37,456 nucleotides of DNA, taken from Defluviitaleaceae bacterium. Its GTDB lineage: Bacteria; Bacillota; Clostridia; Lachnospirales; WRAX01. The notes below the pieces were generated by a model. That model did no database searches. It saw only the letters and a list, made by a program, of their open reading frames with translations, and was not told where the DNA came from. The stretch covers positions 1-37,456 of the forward strand of contig WRBK01000005.1 in assembly GCA_009784575.1 (NCBI GenBank). The letters are read 5' to 3'. This document shows positions 23,725-32,810 of the stretch, one piece after another (the first letter of the stretch is position 1; each line of letters opens with the position of its first letter). Made by a program: the position numbers and the translations under genes.

Positions 23725-24954
23725 TTATGGTCTGTTCATAATAGGCGGTACGATTTCGCTTGCTGGTATTGTACGTACAAACTCAGGTACCATGTGGTCT
23801 ACACCTGGTACATATGTAAACTTGATTTCAAATAGCGGCTGGATAGCCTGATGGTCTTCTGCGCGGAAATAGCGCGTACCCGTAGGCGAGTTAAATTCCA
23901 TGCCGCGCATGGTTTCTATTAGCAGGTCAGAATCTGTGTTGCCTTCTGTTAGCTCAAGAGCTGTGATGATGGCAGATGCCGCCGCAAAGCCGCCAGATGT
24001 GAAAATATCTGTTGGTATGCCGTATTCTTCCCAGTGGCGAGCAATCATCCATTCGTTCATTGGCTCATTTTGCGGCAATGTTGGGTAGTATACGCAGAAA
24101 CCAAAACCGCCCATGTGGCCAAGCTCAAGCATACCTTGCAATGCAGCAAGCTCTGGTGCGCCTGTGATTATTGTTGTGCCTACGCTTTCAAGGTCAAGCT
24201 CCATTAACTGCATCCAAGGATTATTAGCACCAGCCCAGATAACATAGAGATAGTCTGGCGCAAGCTCTCTTAGGCGTAGGATGAATGGGCTAAAATCTGT
24301 TGCCCCTGGAGGTGCAAATTCTGCTTGGATAAAATCGAAACCATGTGCCTGCACAGCAGGGATAAATGGGTCTACCATGCTAAAGCCAAATGTGGAATCT
24401 GGCGCGAGAGCCGCTACCGTTCTGCCGCCCCCTGGATGTTGGTTTGCTAACACAGCTGCAAGAGCCAAGGCATCTTGACCAGATGTTCTACCTGTGCGGA
24501 AAACATATGGATTCCAATTTGGATAGCTGATGATAAGGTCAGATGCGGCAGGTTCGATAACCGCTACTGTCTGAAATTCTTCGAAGAGTGCTAGGCTGGC
24601 AAGAGCATCGCCAGATGCCGCAAAGCCTGTTACTATGTCTACATTGTGGGTTTCTAGTAACACAAGGGTTCTGTCGCGCGCCACTTCTGGCGTTGTTGTA
24701 GTATCTTCCCAGATAACCTCAATGTCGCGACCAGCAACTTGCATTGTGCCATCTGTCATGTACTCAAGCCCAAGCAAGAAGCCACGTTGGAACTGCTCGC
24801 CGTAATCTTGCAATGCGCCGCTTAAAGATGTGATAGCACCAATTCTTATTGGGCCATCTTGGTCATTGTTGTTGTCACTGTCACATGCAGCGAGCAATAG
24901 TGCCATTAAAACTAGCATCATAGCCAACAAAATGCCTTTTGTTATTTTTTTCAA
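23725..24954 (-). CDS. ABC transporter substrate-binding lipoprotein, branched-chain amino acid (LivJ) type
   Basis: 409-aa lipoprotein: basic N-terminus, hydrophobic helix and lipobox LLAAC (Cys about residue 24), then an acidic linker and a type I periplasmic-binding fold (IRIGAITSLSGALQDYGEQF is the usual LivJ-family opening). The ligand is an amino acid or another organic acid or amide; it cannot be read from sequence. The TTG at 24954 is chosen because the GTG at 24963 lies directly against AGGGAGA. It belongs to the livGFHM/CoA-transferase run and lies 51 bases downstream of the CoA-transferase gene. Confidence 0.9.
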   Translation of the reverse strand: MKKITKGILLAMMLVLMALLLAACDSDNNNDQDGPIRIGAITSLSGALQDYGEQFQRGFLLGLEYMTDGTMQVAGRDIEVIWEDTTTTPEVARDRTLVLLETHNVDIVTGFAASGDALASLALFEEFQTVAVIEPAASDLIISYPNWNPYVFRTGRTSGQDALALAAVLANQHPGGGRTVAALAPDSTFGFSMVDPFIPAVQAHGFDFIQAEFAPPGATDFSPFILRLRELAPDYLYVIWAGANNPWMQLMELDLESVGTTIITGAPELAALQGMLELGHMGGFGFCVYYPTLPQNEPMNEWMIARHWEEYGIPTDIFTSGGFAAASAIITALELTEGNTDSDLLIETMRGMEFNSPTGTRYFRAEDHQAIQPLFEIKFTYVPGVDHMVPEFVRTIPASEIVPPIMNRP

Positions 24955-25005
24955 TTTTTCCACTCTCCCTTTGATAAATTTGGATATATTTTTGTTAATT
25001 ACTGC

Positions 25006-26346
25006 CTAATATATTTCTGGATGTTTCTTTACATGGAATTTTAGCTCATCTTTAAAATCTGGATGAGCGATAGATATTAGACGCTCTGCCCGTTCCTTTA
25101 GGCTTCTGCCGCGTAGGTTTACAATGCCGTATTCTGTGACAACATAGTCCACATCATTGCGGCTTAATGTCACCACTGCACCAGGCTTTAGCATGGGTGC
25201 GATTTTAGAAATCATTCCTCTTTCGCCTTGCGCATTTTTCACCATGGCGGTGGAGTATAGGCAGATAAAGGAATGACCACCCTTCGTGCGCTGCGCACCC
25301 ACAGCCGTGTCCACTTGCCCGCCACTGCCTGAGAATTGCATAGGACCTATGCTTTCGGAGGCGCATTGACCGAATAAATCAATCTCTAGCGTGGTGTTAA
25401 TGGACTGCATCTTGTGATTTTGACCTATCACAGCGGGGTCGTTTACCCATGAGCCGTTTTTTAGCATAACTGATGGGTTGTTGTTAATAAAATCGTATAG
25501 CTTTTGTGAACCCATGGCGAAAGTGCCTATGGTCTTGTGTTTATATAGCGTTTTTTGACTATTATCTACAGCACCGCATAACACTAGGTCAACCATATTA
25601 TCTGTAAGCATTTCCGTATGGATACCTAGGTGGCGGTGATTCTTCAGACCATTTGCTAGGGCGTTCGGTATGCCGCCTATGCCAAGCTGTATGGTAGAGC
25701 CATTTTCTATGCGTTCTGCCACATATGCCGCTATTTTTTCGTCGTTTTCTGTGGATGGCACATGGGGTAGTTGGGGCGGTGCATAGTCTGTTTCTACTAG
25801 CGCATCTATTTCGCTTATGTGTATTGTCACATCGCCAAAGGTACGCGGCATTTGCGAATTTACCTCAACGATGATAGTTGCGCCATCATCCACTAATAGC
25901 CTCTCATATGTTGCGCTAAGAGATAGGCTTAGAAACCCATGTTCATCCATTGGGCTACATGATGCCAAAAGTACCATGCGCCGCCCATCTTCGCGCATGG
26001 CATACATCCTGCGAAGACCAGCACCATGCAGATGTTGCGGAACATAGGATATATGCATGTTGCCCGCCTTTGCCGCCTTGCGCTGTGCGCCGCTGAAAAA
26101 CCATGCGCTATTTGTGATTATATCTGGTTTTGCATTGGCAATGAAGTCATATTCATACATTGGCAGGCAATTTGTGATGTCTACACCTTTTGTACCATAA
26201 TCGGCTATATTGTGGATATTTTTTAATAGCTCCATAGGTTCTGCCGCTCCTAGAGCCGTCATTACAGCATCACCATTACGGATGAGCTTCAAAGCCTCTG
26301 GTGCAGATTTTTTCTTTGATTCATAAATTGAGTTAAAGTCAGCCAC
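25006..26346 (-). CDS. Acetyl-CoA hydrolase/transferase family protein (4-hydroxybutyrate CoA-transferase-like)
   Basis: 446-aa CoA-transferase with the two-domain layout of the acetyl-CoA hydrolase/transferase family. GIHTEMLTDNMVDL around residues 241-254 holds the Glu (about 245) at the family position of the catalytic residue; QLGIGGIPNALA and FSGSGGQVD are also typical. Members move CoA from acetyl-CoA (or another acyl-CoA) to carboxylic acids such as 4-hydroxybutyrate, butyrate or propionate. GTG 26346 follows AAGGAGG. It sits inside the liv transport run, so its substrate may be the imported acid. Confidence 0.9.
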   Translation of the reverse strand: MADFNSIYESKKKSAPEALKLIRNGDAVMTALGAAEPMELLKNIHNIADYGTKGVDITNCLPMYEYDFIANAKPDIITNSAWFFSGAQRKAAKAGNMHISYVPQHLHGAGLRRMYAMREDGRRMVLLASCSPMDEHGFLSLSLSATYERLLVDDGATIIVEVNSQMPRTFGDVTIHISEIDALVETDYAPPQLPHVPSTENDEKIAAYVAERIENGSTIQLGIGGIPNALANGLKNHRHLGIHTEMLTDNMVDLVLCGAVDNSQKTLYKHKTIGTFAMGSQKLYDFINNNPSVMLKNGSWVNDPAVIGQNHKMQSINTTLEIDLFGQCASESIGPMQFSGSGGQVDTAVGAQRTKGGHSFICLYSTAMVKNAQGERGMISKIAPMLKPGAVVTLSRNDVDYVVTEYGIVNLRGRSLKERAERLISIAHPDFKDELKFHVKKHPEIY

Positions 26347-26359
26347 AAAATCACCTCCT

Positions 26360-27367
26360 TTAGACTTTTTCGCCGTCTTTTACGCGCTTTTTATATGCCA
26401 TTTTTTCTTTCCAATCATAGTAGAAGCCCATAATGCCGCGCGGCATAAACATTACTACGACAATGTAAAGTCCGCCGAAGAATAACAGCCAACGCTCGAA
26501 GATGAAATGTACGCCGCGTAGGTCTAGTAGTAGATTTTGGAAAAGAACGACCACGCCGCTACCCAAGATTGCACCAAATAATGTGCCGCTACCGCCAAGG
26601 AGCGAGTAGAGCATGGCATTATAGGTCATTTGCATTCCTAAAAGGTCTGTATTTACAAAGCGGTTTAGAAGCCCGAACATTACGCCAGCAAGACCGCCCA
26701 CGATGCTCGCTACAAGCAATGCTATGGTGCGGGCGCGGTTTGTGTCATAGCCAAGGAAAATGGCACGTTGCTCATTTTCGCGCACGGCTTGCCATACGCG
26801 TCCTGTGGGCGATTTTGTAAATTTGTATAGCACAAATGCCATTAGTATCATAAAGGCAAGGCTGGCGTAAAACATAAACATTCTGTTGTCAAATGGTGAT
26901 GGCACGCGGAAGGTCAAGCCATCTTCGCCTTGTGTAACTGTGCGCCACACTGTCATTAGACTGCGCATAATTTCTGCAAAAGCCATTGTTATCATAGCTG
27001 TAGCTAAAAGTCCGCTTTTGCCTGATATTCTGCCGACGATTAATGCCCAAATAGCGGAATATATAGCTGTACCCACTACAGCCATCAAAAGCACAGGCAG
27101 GCTAACGCCAAATTGCGAAATCATAATGCCTACAAAATATGCGCCGCCGCCGATGAACAGCGCGAAACCTAGATGGATAACGCCTATGTAGCCACGCAGG
27201 ATGTCATATGCCATAGCATACACCGCAAAAATCATTATGCGTGAGACCATTGTGATGGTTGCTGTCCCAGAAACATGCGGAACAACCACCAAGACAACGA
27301 ATACAGCAAGCAACAGCAATTTTTCTATTTTCTCGATTGTAGAAAGACCCGAAATATAGTTTTTCAT
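26360..27367 (-). CDS. livM: Branched-chain amino acid-type ABC permease (LivM-like)
   Basis: About 335-aa inner-membrane permease with 8-10 hydrophobic segments. YDILRGYIGVIHLGFALFIG near the N-terminus and the RENEQRAIFLGYDTNRARTI loop (EAA-like) are typical of LivM. ATG 27367 is used: it overlaps the livH stop (TAATG) and has GGCGGTGA upstream. The longer frame to 27385 overlaps livH. It pairs with LivH to form the membrane channel. Confidence 0.92.
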   Translation of the reverse strand: MKNYISGLSTIEKIEKLLLLAVFVVLVVVPHVSGTATITMVSRIMIFAVYAMAYDILRGYIGVIHLGFALFIGGGAYFVGIMISQFGVSLPVLLMAVVGTAIYSAIWALIVGRISGKSGLLATAMITMAFAEIMRSLMTVWRTVTQGEDGLTFRVPSPFDNRMFMFYASLAFMILMAFVLYKFTKSPTGRVWQAVRENEQRAIFLGYDTNRARTIALLVASIVGGLAGVMFGLLNRFVNTDLLGMQMTYNAMLYSLLGGSGTLFGAILGSGVVVLFQNLLLDLRGVHFIFERWLLFFGGLYIVVVMFMPRGIMGFYYDWKEKMAYKKRVKDGEKV

Positions 27368-28248
27368 TATTTTTTCACCGCCCATCTAAACAAACCTTGC
27401 GGCTTAAATATAAGTATTAATGCCATTAGTGCAACAGGGGCAACGAGGGAGATGTCTGGCAGTGTCCAGCCTATTAAAGCCACCATAACAGCCATAAACA
27501 AGCTGCCAAGCGCAGAACCCATAAAGCTGCCCATGCCGCCAACTACCACTACGATAAATGCCATTAGCTGGAACATATTGCCAGAGTCGGGATTGATAGA
27601 GCCAGATAACGGGGCGAATAATGCACCACCAAAGCCTGCAAGTGCGCCGCCTACAGCGAATACGAGGGTAAAGTAGAGATTTATGTTTATGCCTAACGCA
27701 CCTACCATTTCGCTGTTTTGCACGCCAGCGCGTATTGTCATGCCAACACGCGTTTTGGTGAGCAACAGATGACCGCCGATGGCTATTAGCACACCCACGA
27801 TTATTAGAAACAATCTATAGTGCGAAATAATAACTGTTCCTATGTCGCCAAGCGCGATATGCGATACACCTTCCAAAAACTCGGGACGTGCAACCACGAG
27901 GGCTGTGGGTCCCCAGAATACGCGTACAAGCTCTGTGAAAACTATTTGCAAACCCAGTGTTATCATAATCTGCGCGCCTATATTGCCATATACACGTGAT
28001 ATAAAGGCTTTTTCAAAAATAATGCCTAGCACAAAGCCCGCGGCGGCAGCGGCAATAATACCAAGAATAAAGCTGCCAGTGAAGATAAAGACCATGCGAA
28101 ACACATATGCACCCCATAAAAACAGCGTGCCATGAGCGAAGTTTACAACGCCCATAAGCCCCAAAATAACGGACAAGCTAGCCGCCATAAGGAAATAGAG
28201 CGCGCCTTCTGATATGCCATTAAACAAAAGTGTTAAAATATTAGCCAA
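27367..28248 (-). CDS. livH: Branched-chain amino acid-type ABC permease (LivH-like)
   Basis: 293-aa membrane permease. The family opening GISEGALYFLMAASLSVIL with GVVNFAHGTLFLWGAY, and the later TRVGMTIRAGVQNSEM loop (where LivG/LivF dock) are clear. The start codon is TTG 28248 with GGGGGT upstream. It lies 15 bases after livF and overlaps livM. Confidence 0.92.
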   Translation of the reverse strand: MANILTLLFNGISEGALYFLMAASLSVILGLMGVVNFAHGTLFLWGAYVFRMVFIFTGSFILGIIAAAAAGFVLGIIFEKAFISRVYGNIGAQIMITLGLQIVFTELVRVFWGPTALVVARPEFLEGVSHIALGDIGTVIISHYRLFLIIVGVLIAIGGHLLLTKTRVGMTIRAGVQNSEMVGALGININLYFTLVFAVGGALAGFGGALFAPLSGSINPDSGNMFQLMAFIVVVVGGMGSFMGSALGSLFMAVMVALIGWTLPDISLVAPVALMALILIFKPQGLFRWAVKK

Positions 28249-28263
28249 AACGCTACCCCCTTC

Positions 28264-28965
28264 CTATAGTCCTAGATGCTGTTGTTGCAGCTCTTTATCA
28301 TTTTCTAGGTCTTTCATCATGCCTGTATGCACTGTGCGACCTTCATCGATTATGTAGTAACGGTCGGTTACTATGGTTGCCATGTGGAAATTTTGCTCTA
28401 CTAGCAAGATTGTAGATTTCTTGGAGATTTCTTTTAGAGCAAGAGCCATTTTTTCGATAACAACGGGTGCAAGACCCTTGCTAGGCTCGTCTATTAAGAT
28501 AATCTTTGGGTCATTTACCAAGCTACGTCCCACGCTAAGCATCTGCCTTTGTCCGCCTGAAAGTGTATGGGCATTGCGCTTGTGCGCCTTTTTTAGGTCG
28601 GGGAAAAGGTCAAGGATGTAGTCCATGCGTTCCGCTGTGGCGGCATTCTTTTTATGTACAGCCAAATTGAGATTTTCTTCTATTGTTAGATGGTCAAACA
28701 CGCCATAATCTTCTGGGCAATAGCCAATGCCCATGCGTGATACCTTGTGTGGTGGTTTGCCTACAAGTGGGTTGCCGTCAAACACCATGCTGCCGCTGCG
28801 TGTTTTAACAAGCCCCATCACAGAGCGCAGGAATGTGGTTTTGCCAGCACCATTTCGCCCTAGTATTGCCACAGCTTCACCCTGTTTTATCTCCATATCT
28901 ACGCCGTGCAATATGGTAAAAAGTCCTATGTATGACACCAAGTTAGAAACTTTAAGTAGCGACAT
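28264..28965 (-). CDS. livF: Branched-chain amino acid-type ABC ATPase (LivF-like)
   Basis: 233-aa ATPase: Walker A LGRNGAGKTT, signature TLSGGQRQMLSVGRSL, Walker B IILIDEPSKGLAP, H-switch-type end VEQNFHMA. The length and the KGLAP after Walker B identify LivF rather than LivG. ATG 28965 overlaps the livG end by 14 bases, with GGAGGTGG of the livG tail as likely ribosome-binding site. Confidence 0.93.
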   Translation of the reverse strand: MSLLKVSNLVSYIGLFTILHGVDMEIKQGEAVAILGRNGAGKTTFLRSVMGLVKTRSGSMVFDGNPLVGKPPHKVSRMGIGYCPEDYGVFDHLTIEENLNLAVHKKNAATAERMDYILDLFPDLKKAHKRNAHTLSGGQRQMLSVGRSLVNDPKIILIDEPSKGLAPVVIEKMALALKEISKKSTILLVEQNFHMATIVTDRYYIIDEGRTVHTGMMKDLENDKELQQQHLGL

Positions 28966-29734
28966 TTATCACACCACCTCCCAGATATGCCGTCATAACG
29001 TCAGGGTTGTTTGATACGGTTTCGGGGTCGCCTTCGCATAACAGCTCGCCATTTACAAGCACCACCAGCACATCACTTAATGCCTTAACCATGTTCATTT
29101 TATGCTCTATCAGCACTATTGTGGTTTCGCCTGCATCTTTTATATTTTTTAGAAGGTCTATCATTACAGGCACTTCTTCCACGCTCATGCCCGCCGTTGG
29201 TTCGTCTAGCAAAAGTACCTCTGGCTTTTGCGCTAGCACCATGCCAAGTTCCAGTTTGCGTTGTTCACCGTGGGTTAGGTCGCCCGCTTTTACATCTGCC
29301 TTGTCTTTAAGCAATATGCGCTCTAGTATGTTATTTGTTTCTTCGTAAATATCTGTGTATTTTTTATAACTACGGAAAAGCTTGGTGTATCGTACTTTTG
29401 CTGCACTTTGTACAGATAGCCGCACATTTTCATGTACACTAAGGGCAGGAAACACATTGGTGAGTTGGAAGCTGCGCCCCATGCCCGCATGTATGCGCTG
29501 TTGCGGTGTGAGTGCTGTTACATCTTGGTCTTTAAAAAACACCCTGCCGCCTGTGGGCTTGTAACGCCCGCTAACCAGATTAAAAAAGGTTGTTTTGCCA
29601 GCACCATTTGGACCTAGTATGGATGTGAACTTATCCGCTTCTATGGACAAGCTGACATTATTAACGGCTTTTAGTGCGCCAAATTGAATAGAAAGACCCT
29701 CTGTCCTTAAAATAACATTGCTCAGAAAAACCAC
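28952..29734 (-). CDS. livG: Branched-chain amino acid-type ABC ATPase (LivG-like)
   Basis: About 260-aa ATPase: Walker A LGPNGAGKTT, signature DLTHGEQRKLELGMVLA, Walker B VLLLDEPTAGMSVEE, H-switch IEHKMNMVKAL. THGEQ and the AGM motif are typical of LivG. First gene of the run, behind a strong promoter. The GTG at 29734 is the outermost start but lies only a few bases from AAAGG; a CTG at 29725 (product SNVILRTEGL) has better spacing to GGCGGTGG, so the true start is uncertain. Confidence 0.92.
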   Translation of the reverse strand: MVFLSNVILRTEGLSIQFGALKAVNNVSLSIEADKFTSILGPNGAGKTTFFNLVSGRYKPTGGRVFFKDQDVTALTPQQRIHAGMGRSFQLTNVFPALSVHENVRLSVQSAAKVRYTKLFRSYKKYTDIYEETNNILERILLKDKADVKAGDLTHGEQRKLELGMVLAQKPEVLLLDEPTAGMSVEEVPVMIDLLKNIKDAGETTIVLIEHKMNMVKALSDVLVVLVNGELLCEGDPETVSNNPDVMTAYLGGGVINVAT

Positions 29735-29762
29735 CGCCTTTCAACAGACTATCATATCACGA

Positions 29763-29789
29763 ATATGAATTATGATTCATGTTTCATAT
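29763..29789. promoter_or_regulatory. Possible operator between liv promoter and livG
   Basis: ATGAAT-TATG-ATTCAT (29765-29780) is nested in a wider ATATGAA...TTCATAT inverted repeat (29763-29789). It lies in the 5' leader just downstream of the liv promoter, a good place for a repressor. Support is by symmetry only. Confidence 0.35.
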
Positions 29790-29795
29790 TAAATG

Positions 29796-29824
29796 ATTAT
29801 AGCACAATAAGAGACTACAATCAA
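29796..29824 (-). promoter_or_regulatory. Promoter of the liv operon
   Basis: Read on the minus strand: TTGATT (29824-29819), exact 17-bp spacer, TATAAT (29801-29796) with the TGC extension. The transcript starts about 55 bases before livG. Confidence 0.8.
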
Positions 29825-29890
29825 TATGTGATTAACAAAAAAATTAACAATATTGATGGTGTTATTACCAAAAATACATACAATATGACG

Positions 29891-29923
29891 AAAAGCACTT
29901 GCTAGAACCTAGCAAGTGCTTTT
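29891..29923. terminator. Strong terminator after the 56-aa gene
   Basis: A perfect 15-bp stem (29891-29905 with 29909-29923) with a 3-base loop and A4/T4 ends, just past the stop of the minus-strand 56-aa gene (29935). It ends the long lysS-to-nth operon before the liv operon. Confidence 0.9.
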
Positions 29924-29934
29924 GTTTAAGTAAA

Positions 29935-30105
29935 CTATCCTAATGCCGCTTCCAATTTACCGAGTTCGTTTAACGGAAACAGTGTTAGCAATTCCCTATA
30001 TTGTGCAGAATCCAATCCGTTTGCATTTACGTAAATTTCAATTTTCCCCGCTGTGTCTGCGCTTTTAAATAGTTCTTTCATTTTTACAAAATCAGCATGA
30101 TTCAT
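29935..30105 (-). CDS. Conserved-looking small protein of unknown function (56 aa)
   Basis: A 56-codon frame from ATG 30105, with AGGAGGG upstream, to TAG 29935, directly before a strong terminator. The product has a helical pattern without membrane segment (MNHADFVKMKELFKSA, then LDSAQYRELLTLFPLNELGK). It lies 35 bases after nth and is the last gene of the operon. Coding is well supported by ribosome-binding site, length and terminator; no family is recognised. Confidence 0.7.
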   Translation of the reverse strand: MNHADFVKMKELFKSADTAGKIEIYVNANGLDSAQYRELLTLFPLNELGKLEAALG

Positions 30106-30140
30106 AAACCGCCCTCCTCTATATAAAGCTATTATTCCCG

Positions 30141-30779
30141 CTATGTAGATTTTTTATAAGCAGGACAGAGATTGGTCATAAAGCATGTTCCACATTTTGC
30201 GCGTGGGGCTTTGCATATTTCACGCCCAAGGGCTATTAATTGGTGGTTGTAGCGTATCCAGTGACTTTTTGGCAAAAGCTTCATTAAGTCAAATTCTATT
30301 TTTACGGGGTCTGTGTTTTTTGTAAAGCCTAAGCGACCCGAAATGCGTTTTACATGCGTATCTACTACCACACTAGGCAAACCAAAGATGTGGCAGCGCA
30401 CCACATTTGCCGTTTTGCGCCCCACACCTGACAATGCTGTCAGCTCTTCAATGTCGGATGGCAACTCACCTCCATGCCGCTCCAGCAGGGCTTGTGCGCA
30501 AAAAACAAGGCTTTTCGCTTTATTGCGAAAAAAGCCTGTTGGTTTTACATCCATCTCCATTTCTGCAAGGCTTGCGCTTGCAAAAGCTTCAAGTGTGGGA
30601 TATTTTATAAAAAGTTGGGGTGTGACCATGTTCACGCGGTCATCTGTGCATTGCGCACTTAGAATGGTCGCAAAAAGTAGCTCATATGGCTTTGTGTAGT
30701 TAAGATAGCATTTGTCTTCATACGGATAGCGCGTATCAAGGGCCTCCAAAACGGCTTTTACACGGTCAGGTTTTTTCAC
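30141..30779 (-). CDS. nth: Endonuclease III (DNA glycosylase/AP lyase)
   Basis: 212-aa base-excision repair enzyme removing oxidised pyrimidines. The helix-hairpin-helix LSGVGRKTANVV contains the catalytic Lys (about 122), VDTHVKR the catalytic Asp (about 140), and the C-terminal [4Fe-4S] cluster motif C-x6-C-x2-C-x5-C is complete. The start codon is GTG 30779 in a GTGA overlap with the mtnN stop, with GGGGGAAAT upstream, so translation is coupled. Confidence 0.97.
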   Translation of the reverse strand: MKKPDRVKAVLEALDTRYPYEDKCYLNYTKPYELLFATILSAQCTDDRVNMVTPQLFIKYPTLEAFASASLAEMEMDVKPTGFFRNKAKSLVFCAQALLERHGGELPSDIEELTALSGVGRKTANVVRCHIFGLPSVVVDTHVKRISGRLGFTKNTDPVKIEFDLMKLLPKSHWIRYNHQLIALGREICKAPRAKCGTCFMTNLCPAYKKST

Positions 30780-31474
30780 GACATTTCCCCCAGCATCACT
30801 TCTACAACTTTCGCAGAGTTTTCGGCGGCTTGAGCTACAAATTCATCAAAGTTTGCCTGAGCAGAGCCATCTGCCTTATCGGAAATGGCGCGTATGGCGG
30901 CAAAAGGAATCCTATTTAGATAGCACACTTGCGCTATAGCCGCACCTTCCATCTCCACACATAATGCTGCAAATTCTTCTGAAATATGTTGCTTTACATC
31001 TGCATCTTCTATGAATTGGTCGCCTGTAGCTATGCGCCCGTGATGCACCTTTGCCTCTCCCGCAAAAGTTGCGCTATATGCTGATAGAGCGGATTTTGCT
31101 ATGCGCTCATCGGCAGGAAAGGGCAAGGCATCCATACCAGGCACTTGCCCAGGTAGATAACCGAAAGAGCCAGCATTTACATCATGATGCACGAGGTCTG
31201 TGGCAACTACTACATCACCGATATTTAATGTGTTATCAATAGCACCCGCCGCGCCAAGGTTTATAATCGCTGTCACAGGGAAGCTGACAATCATGGCTTG
31301 AGCGCACATGGCCGCATTTACCTTGCCTACGCCGCAACGCGCCACAACTGCCTTTTTGTCTGCAATTTCGCCTGTATAGAAAACCATGCCGCCTATCGTG
31401 TTGATATCCGCTATCTTCATCTTGGTCAGCAAGCCTTCAACCTCTACACTCAAAGCCCCTATAATCCCTATCAT
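30776..31474 (-). CDS. mtnN: 5'-methylthioadenosine/S-adenosylhomocysteine nucleosidase
   Basis: 232-aa hydrolase that cleaves adenine from methylthioadenosine and S-adenosylhomocysteine, part of methionine salvage and the activated-methyl cycle. The N-terminal IGIIGALSVEVEGL with the general acid/base Glu, the CVEMEGAAIAQVC substrate segment and RAISDKADG with the Asp that contacts N7 are as in the family. ATG 31474 overlaps the glmM stop (ATGA) and it overlaps nth by four bases. Confidence 0.96.
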   Translation of the reverse strand: MIGIIGALSVEVEGLLTKMKIADINTIGGMVFYTGEIADKKAVVARCGVGKVNAAMCAQAMIVSFPVTAIINLGAAGAIDNTLNIGDVVVATDLVHHDVNAGSFGYLPGQVPGMDALPFPADERIAKSALSAYSATFAGEAKVHHGRIATGDQFIEDADVKQHISEEFAALCVEMEGAAIAQVCYLNRIPFAAIRAISDKADGSAQANFDEFVAQAAENSAKVVEVMLGEMS

Positions 31475-32805
31475 TCGTTAAAATCCTCCATCATCTTTGC
31501 TAGATGCTTGGCATCTTTTGTAATTTCTTCTAGGTCTGCACCTTCTATCATTACGCGTAACAGTGGCTCTGTGCCAGATGGGCGTATAAGAACCCTGCCG
31601 TTACCTTCATACTTTTTATGCAAAGCATCAATTTGGGCTTGTATTGTAGCATCAGCTAGCACAGCCTCTTTGGTAGCATTGCCAAGTTTGGCATTTTCCA
31701 AAACCTGCGGCATTTTTTGCATTGTGTTTAATCGAGACAAAGTTTTGCCTGTTTCTTGTGAGATAGATGCTAGTATCAATGCTGCTAGGATACCATCGCC
31801 TGTGGTGTGATGGTCTAAGCAGATGATATGACCGCTTTGTTCGCCGCCGAGGATAAAGCCACCTTCCATCATGCGTTCAAGCACATAGCGGTCGCCTACT
31901 TTAGTTTGTTCAACAACAAGTCCTGCTTTTTCAGCATCCATAAAGAATCCAAGATTGCTCATTACAGTAGCTACCACAGTATTTTTTGCCAATTTGCCCT
32001 TAGCTAACCAATGTTTTCCAATGATTGACATTATCATGTCGCCATCTATTATATCGCCATTTTCATCTAGCGCAAAACATCTATCGCCATCGCCGTCAAA
32101 GGCAAAGCCCATGTCAAAACCGCCTGATTTTACATTTTCTGCTAGTTTTTCAATATGCGTTGAGCCGCAATCGTCGTTTATATTGATTCCGTCAGGCTCG
32201 CAAGCTATTGTAGTAACATTTGCGCCCAGCATCTCAAAAATAGCAGGAGCCGCCATAAAGGTAGCTCCATTAGCGCAGTCTAGCGCAATTTTCTTACCTT
32301 TTAGGTTTGAGCCAGCTTTATCTTGCAGAAACTCCACATAGTCAGCTGTTGCCATTTGTGCTTGAAAAATTCGCCCAATATCCGCGCCCGTGGCTTGCTT
32401 AGCTTCATTTCCAAATATTTCTTCTATTTCATTTTCTATTTCGTCGGAAAGTTTATGCCCTTTGCCATCATAAAATTTTATGCCATTATCACCAAAAGGA
32501 TTATGTGATGCCGACACCATTACGCCAGCTGAAAGACCATATTTTTGTACCAAATGGGCCACAGCTGGCGTAGGTACAACACCTGCCAAAAGCACATCCG
32601 CTCCAACAGAGCATATACCCGCTGCCAGTGCCGCCGCAAGCATATCAGAGGACACGCGTGTGTCCATACCTATTAACACAACAGGTTTTTTATCAGATTT
32701 TGCTAAGACATGTGCTCCCGCTACCCCTAGGTCAAAAGCCAATTTTGCTGTTATTTTTGTGCCAACTTGACCGCGAACACCGTCCGTACCAAACATTCTA
32801 GCCAT
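31471..32805 (-). CDS. glmM: Phosphoglucosamine mutase
   Basis: 444-aa enzyme converting glucosamine-6-phosphate to glucosamine-1-phosphate for peptidoglycan synthesis. The phosphoserine loop VSASHNPFGDNG (Ser 100), the metal-binding DGDGDR, the sugar-binding GGEQSGH and the C-terminal phosphate-binding RPSGTEPLLRVM are intact. It lies 5 bases after cdaR in the conserved cdaA-cdaR-glmM operon; in Firmicutes GlmM binds and inhibits CdaA, linking wall synthesis to c-di-AMP. Confidence 0.97.
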   Translation of the reverse strand: MARMFGTDGVRGQVGTKITAKLAFDLGVAGAHVLAKSDKKPVVLIGMDTRVSSDMLAAALAAGICSVGADVLLAGVVPTPAVAHLVQKYGLSAGVMVSASHNPFGDNGIKFYDGKGHKLSDEIENEIEEIFGNEAKQATGADIGRIFQAQMATADYVEFLQDKAGSNLKGKKIALDCANGATFMAAPAIFEMLGANVTTIACEPDGININDDCGSTHIEKLAENVKSGGFDMGFAFDGDGDRCFALDENGDIIDGDMIMSIIGKHWLAKGKLAKNTVVATVMSNLGFFMDAEKAGLVVEQTKVGDRYVLERMMEGGFILGGEQSGHIICLDHHTTGDGILAALILASISQETGKTLSRLNTMQKMPQVLENAKLGNATKEAVLADATIQAQIDALHKKYEGNGRVLIRPSGTEPLLRVMIEGADLEEITKDAKHLAKMMEDFNE

Positions 32806-32810
32806 ATTTC

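Noticed and set aside
31298-31810. 170-aa plus-strand frame across mtnN and glmM
   Set aside because: It spans the junction of two well-supported minus-strand genes and has no start signal.
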